Positions 1 through 8,444 of a stretch of DNA of 64,000 nucleotides are shown one piece after another. Below the pieces are notes generated by a model. That model did no database searches. It worked only from the letters and a program-made list of their open reading frames with translations, and was not told where the DNA came from. The stretch is from NCBI GenBank assembly GCA_003242085.1, contig QBML01000022.1, positions 28,397 through 92,396 on the forward strand. The letters run 5' to 3'. The position numbers and the translations under genes were made by a program. This DNA comes from Pseudanabaena frigida. GTDB lineage: Bacteria > Cyanobacteriota > Cyanobacteriia > Pseudanabaenales > Pseudanabaenaceae. Numbering within the stretch: the stretch's first letter is position 1; each line of letters starts with the position of its first letter.

Positions 1-1
1 G

Positions 2-157
2 TGGCTATATCCAGAGCCAGCGATCGCAGTATCAACAACTAATCTAATCCCTGCGATCGCAGCCGATCGACCCCAACTTTCTCACCCTCTGCCCGAATTA
101 CAAATTGTCGATCCAGATAACGATGCAAAAGTTGTTATTCCAATCAACTTGCAATAA
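2..157 (+). CDS. 3' end of an unidentified protein (partial)
   Basis: An open frame enters from the left edge and ends at a TAA at 155-157, giving 51 residues and no start. The tail ends with ELQIVDPDNDAKVVIPINLQ. No family is recognised. Two HIP1 palindromes lie in frame in it, as in the genuine genes nearby. It is convergent with the small Cys-rich gene whose stop is only three bases away. It could be chance open frame, since so little of the gene is visible. Confidence 0.45.
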   Translation, partial: WLYPEPAIAVSTTNLIPAIAADRPQLSHPLPELQIVDPDNDAKVVIPINLQ

Positions 158-160
158 AAA

Positions 161-298
161 TCAATAGCCACTGTCTGCAACACAAATTCCCTTGCATTTA
201 ATACCGTTAGTTGCAGTGCGTAGACAATGCGGGCATAGAACTGTCTCTTCCTTCGTTTCTTGGCAAGGTTCTTGATTAGTTGGAAGTTGGCTATTCAT
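161..298 (-). CDS. Small conserved Cys-rich protein, 45 aa
   Basis: The C-terminal half carries CPHCLRTATNGIKCKGIC, with two Cys pairs (CxxC and CxxxC) that could bind zinc or another metal. I recall near-identical tails in small uncharacterised cyanobacterial proteins, which supports a real gene, but no function is known to me. The ATG at 298 gives 45 aa. A GTG at 361 would extend the frame to 66 aa, but the extra residues look non-conserved in character. Neither start has a strong Shine-Dalgarno. Confidence 0.6.
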   Translation of the reverse strand: MNSQLPTNQEPCQETKEETVLCPHCLRTATNGIKCKGICVADSGY

Positions 299-399
299 AG
301 ACTTGTTGATTATATGTACAGTCTGCGTAGTTTGGAAGCATTTCAATCTGTACTCTAGCACGTTGACTAAAGCTAGTTATGCTAGAACAAACCCAAAAT

Positions 400-442
400 C
401 CAAAAGAGAGTTGCGGCACTAAGCGCCGCAACTCTCTTTTGG
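400..442. repeat. Intergenic palindrome H1 (18-bp perfect stem)
   Basis: Arms 400-417 and 425-442 are perfectly complementary around a 7-nt loop, with core GAGAGTTGCGGC/GCCGCAACTCTC. It lies between divergently oriented genes (the small Cys protein and the first kinase), so it is not an obvious terminator. The same stem core recurs at 23713-23751. Confidence 0.8.
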
Positions 443-530
443 GTTAACTAAAATAGCTGTAATGCATACCTCATTTTCACTCAGATATAAGTATTGAAAG
501 CAAGTAGTAATCAGATTTTAACCCATCTCC

Positions 531-2618
531 ATGACTAGCCCAAACTTCTACCTAGCCAAGCAGGGCGATCCAGATGCGATCGCTATATATCTCAATGAAA
601 GACTGAGCAGGCAAGGTATCACCACCCAAGCTAAGCGCAATCAGGAATGTTTGGTATTGGCGATCGCCTCTGAGCAAATCGCCGATCGCGAGACTTTGGT
701 AAATGTGGTAAGACAAGAACTAATCGATCTTGAGTCGAGAAGTATTACAAAGGTGCGGATGGGCGCTAGACAACAGGGGCAAAAGGTTTTTGATTGGCAA
801 GCTGAGTTTGATTTGGAGTATCCCAAGCCATTGCCTAAACTGGATCTGTCTCTAGCAATGGATGAGGAAGAAGAACCCAAAGATGGGTTACATGCAATTG
901 GTGATGTAATTCGCGATCGCTATCGGGTTTTGGAAATATTAGGACAGGGTGGTAATGGCATTACCTATGCAGCAACGGATTTACAGCAAAATAAAAAGAT
1001 GGCAATTAAGGCTCTATCATTACGCCATATGCATGATTGGAAGCAAATCGAGCTTTTTGAAAGAGAGGCTAAAGTTTTGTCTCAGCTCAATCATGAAGCT
1101 ATTCCTAAGTATTTTGATTTCTTTACTATTGATACTGAGGAAGACCGTGCTTTTTATATTGTGCAGGAGTTAGCGCAGGGGCAAAATCTGGCGAAATTAG
1201 TTGAGGCGGGATGGCGTACTAATGAGAAGGGTGTTAAAAAAATTGCCGAACAGGTTTTAAATATCCTGATTTATTTGCATGGGCTAAGTCCTCCTGTAAT
1301 TCATCGCGATATTAAGCCGCATAATTTGATTTATGGTGATGATGGCAAGGTGTCGTTAGTCGACTTTGGCGCAGTACAGGATACCTATCGCAGCACAATG
1401 GCGAGGGGCAGTACGGTGATTGGCACGTTTGGCTATATGGCTCCCGAACAGTTTCGGGGTCAGGCTGTATCTGCAACGAATTTATATTCTTTGGGTGCAA
1501 CGATTCTATTTATCCTGACTCATCGTTCTCCTTCAGAGCTTCCACAAGAGAGATTGCGCTACGATTTTCGTTCTAAGATTCAAGTTTCGGAACAGTTTGC
1601 TGATTGGTTGCAGAAGATGGTCGAGCCAGATCTTGATGATCGCTTTACTAGTGCAAGTGACTCTTTAAGCACTTTAAAGAGTAAAAGAATTGTTTGGAAT
1701 CCGACGAAGAAACTTTCTTGGCAAGCTTGGTTAGTAATATTTGGTATAGGTAGTATTTTGACTGCTTTCAGCATTTCTAACAAATGGGCTATCTTAGAAT
1801 ACTTTCAAATATATCCAAAGATTTGCAATGCGAAATTATACTGGAAAGATAAGTATGCAAGTTCTGCTGATATTCAAGAATTAATTGATTATGTTAAGCA
1901 AAGCAAAAAATTATCTAACAAGTTTCCAAGCGAATCTAATGAAGGAGATATTTGCGTAAGATTAAACCTTAATAGAAAAATACTTGATATTCTTAGTCAA
2001 CGAGGTTTTCAACTTGACAATGAACAACTTTGGTTTTATGCAAAGTCTGAAGATACATTAGAATGGTTTCTATCCAAAAATATTGACATAAATACTAAAG
2101 ACAAAGATGGCAGAACAGCTCTTGCTAATCTTGCTAACAGAGTAAATGATATAAACATTTTAAAATTTTTAATTCGAAATGGTGCAAGTATTAACAATCA
2201 AGATAATAATCGAAATACTCCACTCAATAATGCGGCAAGGTATGCGAATAAGGAAATTATTAAAATCCTAATTGAAAATGGTGCGAATGTTAATAATCGA
2301 GGAGGTTATGGACAAACTCCTCTTTTTATGGCATCAATGTATGGAAATAAAGAAGCTGTCAAAATCTTAATTGAAAATGGTGCAGACGTTAATATCGGAA
2401 ACAATGATGAAATTAATTTTTATGGCAGCACTCCTCTTTTTGCTACATTTTTTGAAATAAATCTAGAAACAAAGATGGAAATCGTAAATATCTTAATTGA
2501 AAATGGTGCGGACATTAATGCTAGAAATAGTAAGGGAGAGACTCCTCTCGCGATAGCAATATCTAAAGGAAAAAAAGAAATCGCAGATCTTCTAATTAAG
2601 AAAGGTGCGAAATTTTAG
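531..2618 (+). CDS. Hanks-type Ser/Thr protein kinase with C-terminal ankyrin repeats
   Basis: A predicted membrane-anchored Ser/Thr kinase of 695 aa. Residues 1-95 form an alpha-helical N-terminal region of unknown role. The kinase domain begins near residue 131 with glycine loop GQGGNG, then Lys160 in MAIK, HRDIKPHN at 258-265, DFG at 278-280 and APE at 304-306, so all catalytic residues are present. A single hydrophobic segment at about 396-415 is followed by roughly 100 residues of linker. Four or so ankyrin repeats run from about 515 to the end, with repeated NGA and TPL signatures. The ankyrin part would then lie across the membrane or be membrane-proximal and could sense a partner. A second kinase gene starts 19 bp downstream, suggesting co-expression. 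The ankyrin half is clearly more AT-rich than the kinase half, hinting at a fused origin. Confidence 0.93.
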   Translation: MTSPNFYLAKQGDPDAIAIYLNERLSRQGITTQAKRNQECLVLAIASEQIADRETLVNVVRQELIDLESRSITKVRMGARQQGQKVFDWQAEFDLEYPKPLPKLDLSLAMDEEEEPKDGLHAIGDVIRDRYRVLEILGQGGNGITYAATDLQQNKKMAIKALSLRHMHDWKQIELFEREAKVLSQLNHEAIPKYFDFFTIDTEEDRAFYIVQELAQGQNLAKLVEAGWRTNEKGVKKIAEQVLNILIYLHGLSPPVIHRDIKPHNLIYGDDGKVSLVDFGAVQDTYRSTMARGSTVIGTFGYMAPEQFRGQAVSATNLYSLGATILFILTHRSPSELPQERLRYDFRSKIQVSEQFADWLQKMVEPDLDDRFTSASDSLSTLKSKRIVWNPTKKLSWQAWLVIFGIGSILTAFSISNKWAILEYFQIYPKICNAKLYWKDKYASSADIQELIDYVKQSKKLSNKFPSESNEGDICVRLNLNRKILDILSQRGFQLDNEQLWFYAKSEDTLEWFLSKNIDINTKDKDGRTALANLANRVNDINILKFLIRNGASINNQDNNRNTPLNNAARYANKEIIKILIENGANVNNRGGYGQTPLFMASMYGNKEAVKILIENGADVNIGNNDEINFYGSTPLFATFFEINLETKMEIVNILIENGADINARNSKGETPLAIAISKGKKEIADLLIKKGAKF

Positions 2619-2637
2619 ATTAAAGGACAGAGAATCA

Positions 2638-4068
2638 ATGAAATCAATTCACGTTATAGGAGATGTAGTAAAGGGAGAGTATCGAATTACTGGATTTCTT
2701 GGACAAGGTGGTATTGCTACAACCTATAGTGCAATATCTCTAAATAATTTTCAAAAAGTTGCGATCAAAGTTATTGCTTTACAATCTCTAGAAAATTTTA
2801 AAATGTTAGAACTTTTCGAGAGAGAAGCCAAAACTTTATCTCAACTTGATCACTTTGATATTCCAAAGTATATTGACTATTTCCAAATTGATAGACCGAG
2901 ACAAAGACTTTTTTATATAGTTCAGCAATTAGCCGAGGGTAAAAATTTAGCTAATCTTATTGAACAAGGATGGAATCCTGATGAAATAGAAGTAAAACAA
3001 ATTGCTGAGAGGATTTTAAACATTCTCGTTTATCTTCAACATTTTGTCCCGCCAGTCATTCACAGAGATATTAAGCCTCAAAATATTGTCTATCATCAAT
3101 CTGCCGAATCCCAAGACAAGCACAAACTTTTTCTGGTGGATTTTGGTGCGGTGCAAGATAATTACCACAACTCTCTTACGGGTGGTAGTACAATTGTTGG
3201 TACTTATGGCTACATGGCTCCCGAACAATTTCGAGGTCAGGGAAAACTCAGTACGGATCTTTATGGATTGGGAGCAACCTTGATTTTTCTATTAACCCAT
3301 CAGCATCCATCTGAACTCCCACTAAAAAAATTAAAAATTGATTGGCGATCGCAGGTTAAGCTCGATAAACATTTTGAAACTTGGTTAGATAGGATGATCG
3401 AACCTGCGATTGAAGAAAGATTTATAGAGGCTGAGGAAGCATTAGCTGCTTTACGAAGAGAAAAAACATATAAAAGCTTCAATAGCAGAAAAAATGCTCG
3501 TCCTGCGAATAGTAAAATAGTTATAACAGAGAGTGAAACCAAGCAGGTTATTTCCATTCCGCCAATCCTTTTACGCAGCAACTACAGCCGCCTTTTCTCT
3601 GTTGTAACAATAATTTGGAACTTTTTCTTTTTGTTCTATGTTTGGGTGATTTTCGAGAAAACAATAAAAAGTGGAGATCTTACTTTAATACTAGATATTA
3701 ACTCCTTTGTAACTATAATATTCACTGTATTAATTAGTTTATGGATTTTATCAGCATTTCTTAAAGCTTGCTTAATAGAAGCCTATATTGAGATTGATGC
3801 GTACTCAGTTATTGTTAGACGTAGCATTTTTGGTTGGAGAATTCAAAATACTAGAGTAATAGGACAAGTTGCTCAAATATTACAAGCAAATCTCAAAAAT
3901 ACTCTGCTATCCATGAGGCGAGGTTCTCCCATTACTGTCTGCTCTTTAAAGATAAAACGCCGCAATATTTGCTTCGCTTCATTTCTTTCTGAAGAAGAAA
4001 AACAGTGGTTGATTGATGAGATTAAAGACTTTGTAGAAAAACAAAGACTAAAGTTAGAAGAAGGTTAG
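2638..4068 (+). CDS. Hanks-type Ser/Thr protein kinase with two C-terminal membrane segments
   Basis: 476 aa from the ATG at 2638, which has AAAGGACAG upstream; an extension to 2605 would overlap the previous gene. The kinase domain has GQGG at 22-25, Lys44, HRDIKPQN from 142, DFG at 168-170 and APEQFRGQ near 194, so it is predicted active. It is a close paralogue of the upstream kinase (shared GYMAPEQFRGQ and THxxPSELP). Instead of ankyrins it has two hydrophobic segments at roughly 308-365 and a C-terminal domain of about 100 residues resembling a small membrane-associated PH-like fold (my inference). The last 51 codons are duplicated at 7326-7481. Substrates are unknown. Confidence 0.92.
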   Translation: MKSIHVIGDVVKGEYRITGFLGQGGIATTYSAISLNNFQKVAIKVIALQSLENFKMLELFEREAKTLSQLDHFDIPKYIDYFQIDRPRQRLFYIVQQLAEGKNLANLIEQGWNPDEIEVKQIAERILNILVYLQHFVPPVIHRDIKPQNIVYHQSAESQDKHKLFLVDFGAVQDNYHNSLTGGSTIVGTYGYMAPEQFRGQGKLSTDLYGLGATLIFLLTHQHPSELPLKKLKIDWRSQVKLDKHFETWLDRMIEPAIEERFIEAEEALAALRREKTYKSFNSRKNARPANSKIVITESETKQVISIPPILLRSNYSRLFSVVTIIWNFFFLFYVWVIFEKTIKSGDLTLILDINSFVTIIFTVLISLWILSAFLKACLIEAYIEIDAYSVIVRRSIFGWRIQNTRVIGQVAQILQANLKNTLLSMRRGSPITVCSLKIKRRNICFASFLSEEEKQWLIDEIKDFVEKQRLKLEEG

Positions 4069-4136
4069 ATTTGGATACTCCAAATCTGCCAATCTTTGAA
4101 TCAAGATTTTATGGTGGCTGATGTACAGGGGCAGCC

Positions 4137-5147
4137 CTAATCTTCTGCTATCACATTCTTCTGAGTAAAATAAGTATCTGAATTGGTGGCGTAATCTCGA
4201 ATTTTAGCTACAACAGGTAGAGAGTCTAGACCTTGATTAACTAAATCAGGAACCTGAGCTAGACTCTCAATAATAGTATCTGCGAAATTATAGTTTGAGT
4301 CCTCACCATATTGCAGAGTCAAATACTCCAATATCTCTAATGTGTAATCAGGAAAATTCATGATGTCAGCAATACAAGCTAATTTTAGCAATCGCTCTGG
4401 GGACTGCAATTTTTTATCAACATTTTCACAAATTAGATCGCGAAAATAGAAGGCTTCGCCCCAAAGTAATTGACCAGCTCTTGATGTTGAACGAATTGGC
4501 GATCGCTTACGCAGTCGATAAGACTGAGCTATATCAAACAATGTAAAATCATGCTTCCTCAAGAAGGTGTCAACATCAGCAAATAAAGGTTGATTGGAGT
4601 ATATATGTGAAAATTCCACCTCAATTTGGATCGCTAAAGTATCATTTAGAATCTGGCTAGCACCTTCTAGAACATCTAGATCCGCACCTTGGACATCAAT
4701 TTGAAGAAAATCAATTTCATTAATCCCTTCATTTTGACAGAAGTCATCTAAAGTTGTGGTATCAATTTCAAAACTAAAATCTAAATCAACCAGCTCTGAA
4801 AGTCTCACAAAACGTGCTAAATATGGTTCATTGGGGGGATATAGAGAACTACACATAGGATGTTTGGTGACATAGAGAGTTCTCTCTTCGATCGCTTTCC
4901 CAAGTGCCAAAGGAATATGTATTTCTTGCCAGTTAATGTGTCTTGCCTCAATGTCTGCATTAGCCTCATCACAAGCGTCTGCATCTGCATCAAATCCATA
5001 AATACTTAAATTGGGTGCAAATATCTGCCATCCTTGGCTAGCATAATCATCCTGAATATATAGCTTGCGCGATCCGACATTACAAATCGTGATATGAATA
5101 TTTTCTAAATATCCATTCTTTTTTAAATTGTCTAGGAAAAAAGCCAT
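4137..5147 (-). CDS. FkbM-family SAM-dependent methyltransferase
   Basis: A 336-aa FkbM-type methyltransferase, a family that usually O-methylates sugars or secondary metabolites. The family core is visible as a short glycine motif ICNVGSR near residue 22, then EIDFLQIDVQGADLDVLEG near 140-160, the acidic segment typical of FkbM. The last 80 or so residues are an extra helical region. The ATG at 5147 is preceded by AAGGTAA. It is divergent from a second FkbM gene at 5423, and palindrome H2 lies between them. The acceptor cannot be deduced; the distant polysaccharide locus is a plausible context. Confidence 0.85.
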   Translation of the reverse strand: MAFFLDNLKKNGYLENIHITICNVGSRKLYIQDDYASQGWQIFAPNLSIYGFDADADACDEANADIEARHINWQEIHIPLALGKAIEERTLYVTKHPMCSSLYPPNEPYLARFVRLSELVDLDFSFEIDTTTLDDFCQNEGINEIDFLQIDVQGADLDVLEGASQILNDTLAIQIEVEFSHIYSNQPLFADVDTFLRKHDFTLFDIAQSYRLRKRSPIRSTSRAGQLLWGEAFYFRDLICENVDKKLQSPERLLKLACIADIMNFPDYTLEILEYLTLQYGEDSNYNFADTIIESLAQVPDLVNQGLDSLPVVAKIRDYATNSDTYFTQKNVIAED

Positions 5148-5230
5148 ATATAATTACCTTGATGGATAACTTGAGCGAATTAATAACTTTGTAAAAGTTG
5201 TGATACAGGCTGTTTAGGCTTCATATAGTA

Positions 5231-5281
5231 CAATAAATTTTTGAAAAGTGTTGCCTCGCAACACTTTTCAAAAATTTATTG
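5231..5281. repeat. Intergenic palindrome H2 (24-bp perfect stem)
   Basis: Arms 5231-5254 and 5258-5281 pair perfectly around a 3-nt loop, with core AAAAGTGTTGC/GCAACACTTTT. It sits in the 275-bp divergent region between two FkbM genes, and a related stem (H3) lies beyond the far end of the second gene. The rest of this intergenic stretch shows nothing I can name. Confidence 0.85.
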
Positions 5282-5422
5282 GGTTTTGAGAAAGCGCAAA
5301 GATCTGTATTAATTAAAACATTAGCAAATGTTAGCTAAAATAAGTTTAAGATGTTCTACCATGCCTTGAACTCCATGACATATTGTTCAGACGTAAAGGA
5401 ATTATTGAATTAGGGTCATTCA

Positions 5423-7027
5423 ATGGTCGATGATTTTCATGCTGACGCTTCTGAGAATATTTATTGGCAATATGTTCAACAATGTTGTCCGCATTTTAAT
5501 CTTAATGTGCTGTCTCAGCTTAAAGAAGATATACAAACAACAAATTGGGAAGAACCAAGCTCAGCTATTGAGTTCAATAATGTTGCAGTCATGGCGTTGG
5601 TTGCCGCAGATAACGCTGAAGACCTATCTGAGAGATTAATTTATTGGGAATTTGCTCTAGATTTACTAAATCAAGGTGCAGAACTTCCTAATAATTTTCT
5701 TTGCAAAGCACATTTAGCTGTAGCTTACAGTTTGATCAATAATTTGAAGGATTCAACCAATATTGCAGACAATTGCTTTTTAGAAACATTGCAAGCATTA
5801 AGCATTCCCGCTTCAAGGCAGCCTTTGGGACTTGTTTATTTACCACGACATCTAAAAAAGTGGTCAATCATTTGTTCAGAGCAACTTCCAGTTATTTTGC
5901 AAGCATCTGATGGAGTTACACAAGCACTTACCCTTAGTACAGAAGTTCTTTGCCATTCACATCTATTCTTTTTAAATAAGCAAGGACTTAAGTTACTGCA
6001 ACTAGCTGTCCAATTTAATACTAATTCCGCAATGCTCAACCTCCAGTTAGGTCTTTGTGGTATCTGTCATGAGCACATGGAAAACTTAGCTTACATATAT
6101 CGAGCTAGGATCTTATCCCTTGACTCTTCAATTATCCTACAATCTCTATACTTAGTATGCCAACATTTACAACAAATGTTGATAGCTGAGCAATGGAAAG
6201 CGATCGCCACAACCTATGCTCAAAATAATCCTCAAGATATTCAATGGAAATGGACAGAGTTAGATGTTGATAGCCCGTTTACTTATGTTCCTTTTGAAGA
6301 TACTTTACTTTTAGCTGTTGAATCTAGCTTACATAGTATTGTCACCAATGTACTTATTGCCCAAGGCGATTGGTTTGAAGTAGAAATGGAATTGTGGCGA
6401 GATAATATTTACGCTGGCATGACTATAATTGATGTCGGCGCAAATGTTGGTGTTTATACTTATAGTGCCGCTCAGCGTGTTGGCAAATTGGGCAAAGTTA
6501 TTGCGATCGAGCCTTTTTCTGGATGTGTGCGTTGCCTTGAGGAGACTCGTCGGGTCAATCAGCTCGATTGGGTTCGGATAATTGCTGGAGCTGTTGGCGA
6601 ACATAATGGTAAGGCTCGACTTTCCCTTAAATCATCTAACGAGGCAAATAAACTAATTTCTGAAGACGATGAAGTAACCCCAACAGACATTTTTGAAACA
6701 GTTGCTTATTTCACACTTGATAGCTTGATTGAGCAGGAAAACTTAAATCGAGTCGATTGGCTTAAAATCGATGCTGAAGGGCATGAAATGCAGGTTTTGG
6801 CTGGTTCTAACCGTATTTTGCAAGAATTCAAGCCAAATATACTCTATGAAAATATTGAAGGCAAGCAAGAAAATAGTATCGAAGTTGCTGAATATTTAAT
6901 GCAACATGATTACAAATTGTTTTACTATAGACCTTATTTGAAGCAATTAATTCTAGTCGATTTACTGGAGGAACTACAGGGAAACCTAAATATAATCGCT
7001 ATTTCAAACTCAAAATTTCACAACTAA
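5423..7027 (+). CDS. FkbM-family methyltransferase with long helical N-terminus
   Basis: 534 aa. Residues 1 to about 300 are helical and repeat-like (TPR-type character) with no recognised catalytic motif. The C-terminal 230 residues are a FkbM methyltransferase: the SAM-binding segment IIDVGANVGVYTYSAA near 335, the acidic end VIAIEPFSG, then DWLKIDAEGHEMQVLAGS, the family hallmark. The ATG at 5423 has AGGG upstream. The gene is flanked by the related palindromes H2 and H3 and lies between the kinase tail and its duplicated copy, so it may have arrived as a cassette (inference). The substrate is unknown; sugar O-methylation is the family norm. Confidence 0.88.
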   Translation: MVDDFHADASENIYWQYVQQCCPHFNLNVLSQLKEDIQTTNWEEPSSAIEFNNVAVMALVAADNAEDLSERLIYWEFALDLLNQGAELPNNFLCKAHLAVAYSLINNLKDSTNIADNCFLETLQALSIPASRQPLGLVYLPRHLKKWSIICSEQLPVILQASDGVTQALTLSTEVLCHSHLFFLNKQGLKLLQLAVQFNTNSAMLNLQLGLCGICHEHMENLAYIYRARILSLDSSIILQSLYLVCQHLQQMLIAEQWKAIATTYAQNNPQDIQWKWTELDVDSPFTYVPFEDTLLLAVESSLHSIVTNVLIAQGDWFEVEMELWRDNIYAGMTIIDVGANVGVYTYSAAQRVGKLGKVIAIEPFSGCVRCLEETRRVNQLDWVRIIAGAVGEHNGKARLSLKSSNEANKLISEDDEVTPTDIFETVAYFTLDSLIEQENLNRVDWLKIDAEGHEMQVLAGSNRILQEFKPNILYENIEGKQENSIEVAEYLMQHDYKLFYYRPYLKQLILVDLLEELQGNLNIIAISNSKFHN

Positions 7028-7093
7028 TTATCCTAACGCAGATCTTGTGGCATTCTTGAGGGTTATGAAAGGGAATAGATTTGATAACTATAG

Positions 7094-7134
7094 AAATTTT
7101 AAAAAGTGTTGATTCACAACACTTTTTAAAATTT
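7094..7134. repeat. Intergenic palindrome H3, related to H2
   Basis: Arms 7094-7111 and 7117-7134 are an 18-bp perfect stem with core AAAAAGTGTTG/CAACACTTTTT, the same core as H2 upstream of the neighbouring gene. It lies about 65 bp after the FkbM stop and could act as its terminator. Confidence 0.8.
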
Positions 7135-7141
7135 ATTGCAC

Positions 7142-7258
7142 TATATAGCACTCCTAAATCATTTGTGGAACAATGGGGCTTCGACTTCGCTCAGCCATCA
7201 ATATACGTTGGCTGAGCGAAGCCAAAGCCTCTCACAACTTATTTAGGATTGCTATATA
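7142..7258. mobile_element. MITE-like palindromic element, copy 1
   Basis: A 117-bp stretch whose ends TATATAGCA and TGCTATATA are exact inverted repeats. Imperfect complementarity continues through CTCCTAAATCATTTGTG / CACAACTTATTTAGGA to a central stem with GCTCAGCC / GGCTGAGC. It has no coding capacity. A second copy with the same end sequence is at 32418-32536. Bounding TA dinucleotides would fit insertion at TA, but no transposase is seen in the window, so family assignment is open. Confidence 0.65.
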
Positions 7259-7325
7259 AAGTCTAAATAGGCTGAAACGCGCAGCAATATCAGCATGAAT
7301 TAGGATGTAATTGAATCTTCTATTC

Positions 7326-7481
7326 ATGAGGCGAGGTTCTCCAATCACTGTAAGTTCTTTAAAGATAAAACGCTACAATATTTGCTGTGCTCCATTTCTT
7401 TCTGACGAAGAGAAACAGTGGTTAAGTGATGAGATTAAAGACTTTGTAGAAAAACAAAAACTAAAGTTAGAAGAAGGTTAG
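7326..7481 (+). pseudogene. Duplicated 3' fragment of the second kinase gene
   Basis: These 156 bp align end to end, stop codon included, with 3913-4068, the last 51 codons plus stop of the kinase at 2638-4068, with about 15 mismatches by eye (roughly 90% identity). The frame is intact from an internal ATG (MRRGSPITV...KLKLEEG), but no kinase domain or promoter precedes it. Similarity stops about 9 bp upstream. It marks a former tandem kinase copy or a recombination event; a short expressed peptide cannot be excluded. The following gap to 7677 shows nothing I can name. Confidence 0.85.
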
Positions 7482-7677
7482 TTTTTATTGCATAGCTGTC
7501 CAAATTATAGAAATATGTAGAGTTATCTAAAATATTCAAGTTAATTGATCTAAAAGCTAAAGTATAATCACAAAAAACTCTTAGTTTTTACTTAGATTAA
7601 CTGGATTGTATATGTAAGTCTGTATTTGCATCCAAGGTGCTATTTTCAGGTTTACTTACTCTTTATCAAAAAGCTTT

Positions 7678-8439
7678 ATGAAATCTATAAAGAAGTATAA
7701 TTCGGCGATCGCTTATCTACTCACATACTTTACATTAACCAATGTGTCGGGATGTAGTCAGTCAGTATCTCAAGCAAAGACAACAGCAATTAGCGAACCT
7801 CCCTTGCCGACGGCTTCAAATGTAGCAAACATTAGCCAGAATAAAGCTAAACGAACCTTTACCCCTGAACTTGTCAAAGCATATATTGATGGTTGCAATG
7901 CATCTGGTGGTACACAGGAATACTGCAATTGCTTTATAGGCACAATTAAGACAGTTCTCACTCCAGATGAATTTGACAAAGCTGGTGAAGCTTTTAAATT
8001 AGAAGGTAAAATTCCTCCCGTTATAGATAAAGCGATGAAATCATGCCAACCAGCACCACAACCAAAGCCTAATAACAATCAATCACCTAGTCAATCTGTT
8101 AGCCAATCTGTCAACCAGCCCGTCAACAAAACGGTTCCAGACACTGGAGAAATATCACTTGCAAGGCATCTCAAGAAGATAGGAGCAGTTTTTTACGGTA
8201 CTTATTGGTGTCCAAGCTGTAGTTGGCAAAAGAATCTTTTTGGAGACGCATTTACAGAAATACAATATGTTGAATGCGATCCAAGAGGAAATAATCCCCA
8301 ACCTGAGATGTGTAATAGCTTCGGGGTAACTGCTTACCCTACTTGGCAAATCAATGGGAAGTCTTATGTTGGCGGCTACTATTTAAGCGATCTTGCCGAA
8401 ATATCTGGTTATAAAGGTTCTCGAAACTTTAGAAATTAA
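7678..8439 (+). CDS. Lipoprotein with C-terminal thioredoxin-like domain
   Basis: 253 aa. The N-terminus is a signal peptide with lipobox VSGC (Cys26), so the protein should be membrane-tethered outside the cytoplasm. Residues 60-123 form a small four-Cys helical domain (DGC, YCNC, KSC). A Pro/Gln/Ser-rich linker follows, then a thioredoxin-like domain from about 160 with WCPSC (Cys178, Cys181) and a YPTWQINGK cis-Pro region. The domain resembles the Trx partner fused to VKOR in cyanobacteria and plant LTO1. A CcdA-like electron carrier starts 5 bp downstream, so the pair probably moves reductant across the membrane to envelope or lumen thiols. Confidence 0.88.
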   Translation: MKSIKKYNSAIAYLLTYFTLTNVSGCSQSVSQAKTTAISEPPLPTASNVANISQNKAKRTFTPELVKAYIDGCNASGGTQEYCNCFIGTIKTVLTPDEFDKAGEAFKLEGKIPPVIDKAMKSCQPAPQPKPNNNQSPSQSVSQSVNQPVNKTVPDTGEISLARHLKKIGAVFYGTYWCPSCSWQKNLFGDAFTEIQYVECDPRGNNPQPEMCNSFGVTAYPTWQINGKSYVGGYYLSDLAEISGYKGSRNFRN

Positions 8440-8444
8440 GGCTC

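Noticed and set aside
7142-7258. Possible small RNA or riboswitch instead of a mobile element
   Set aside because: A second copy with the same ends and a different interior at 32418 favours a repeat element; no known riboswitch pattern was seen.
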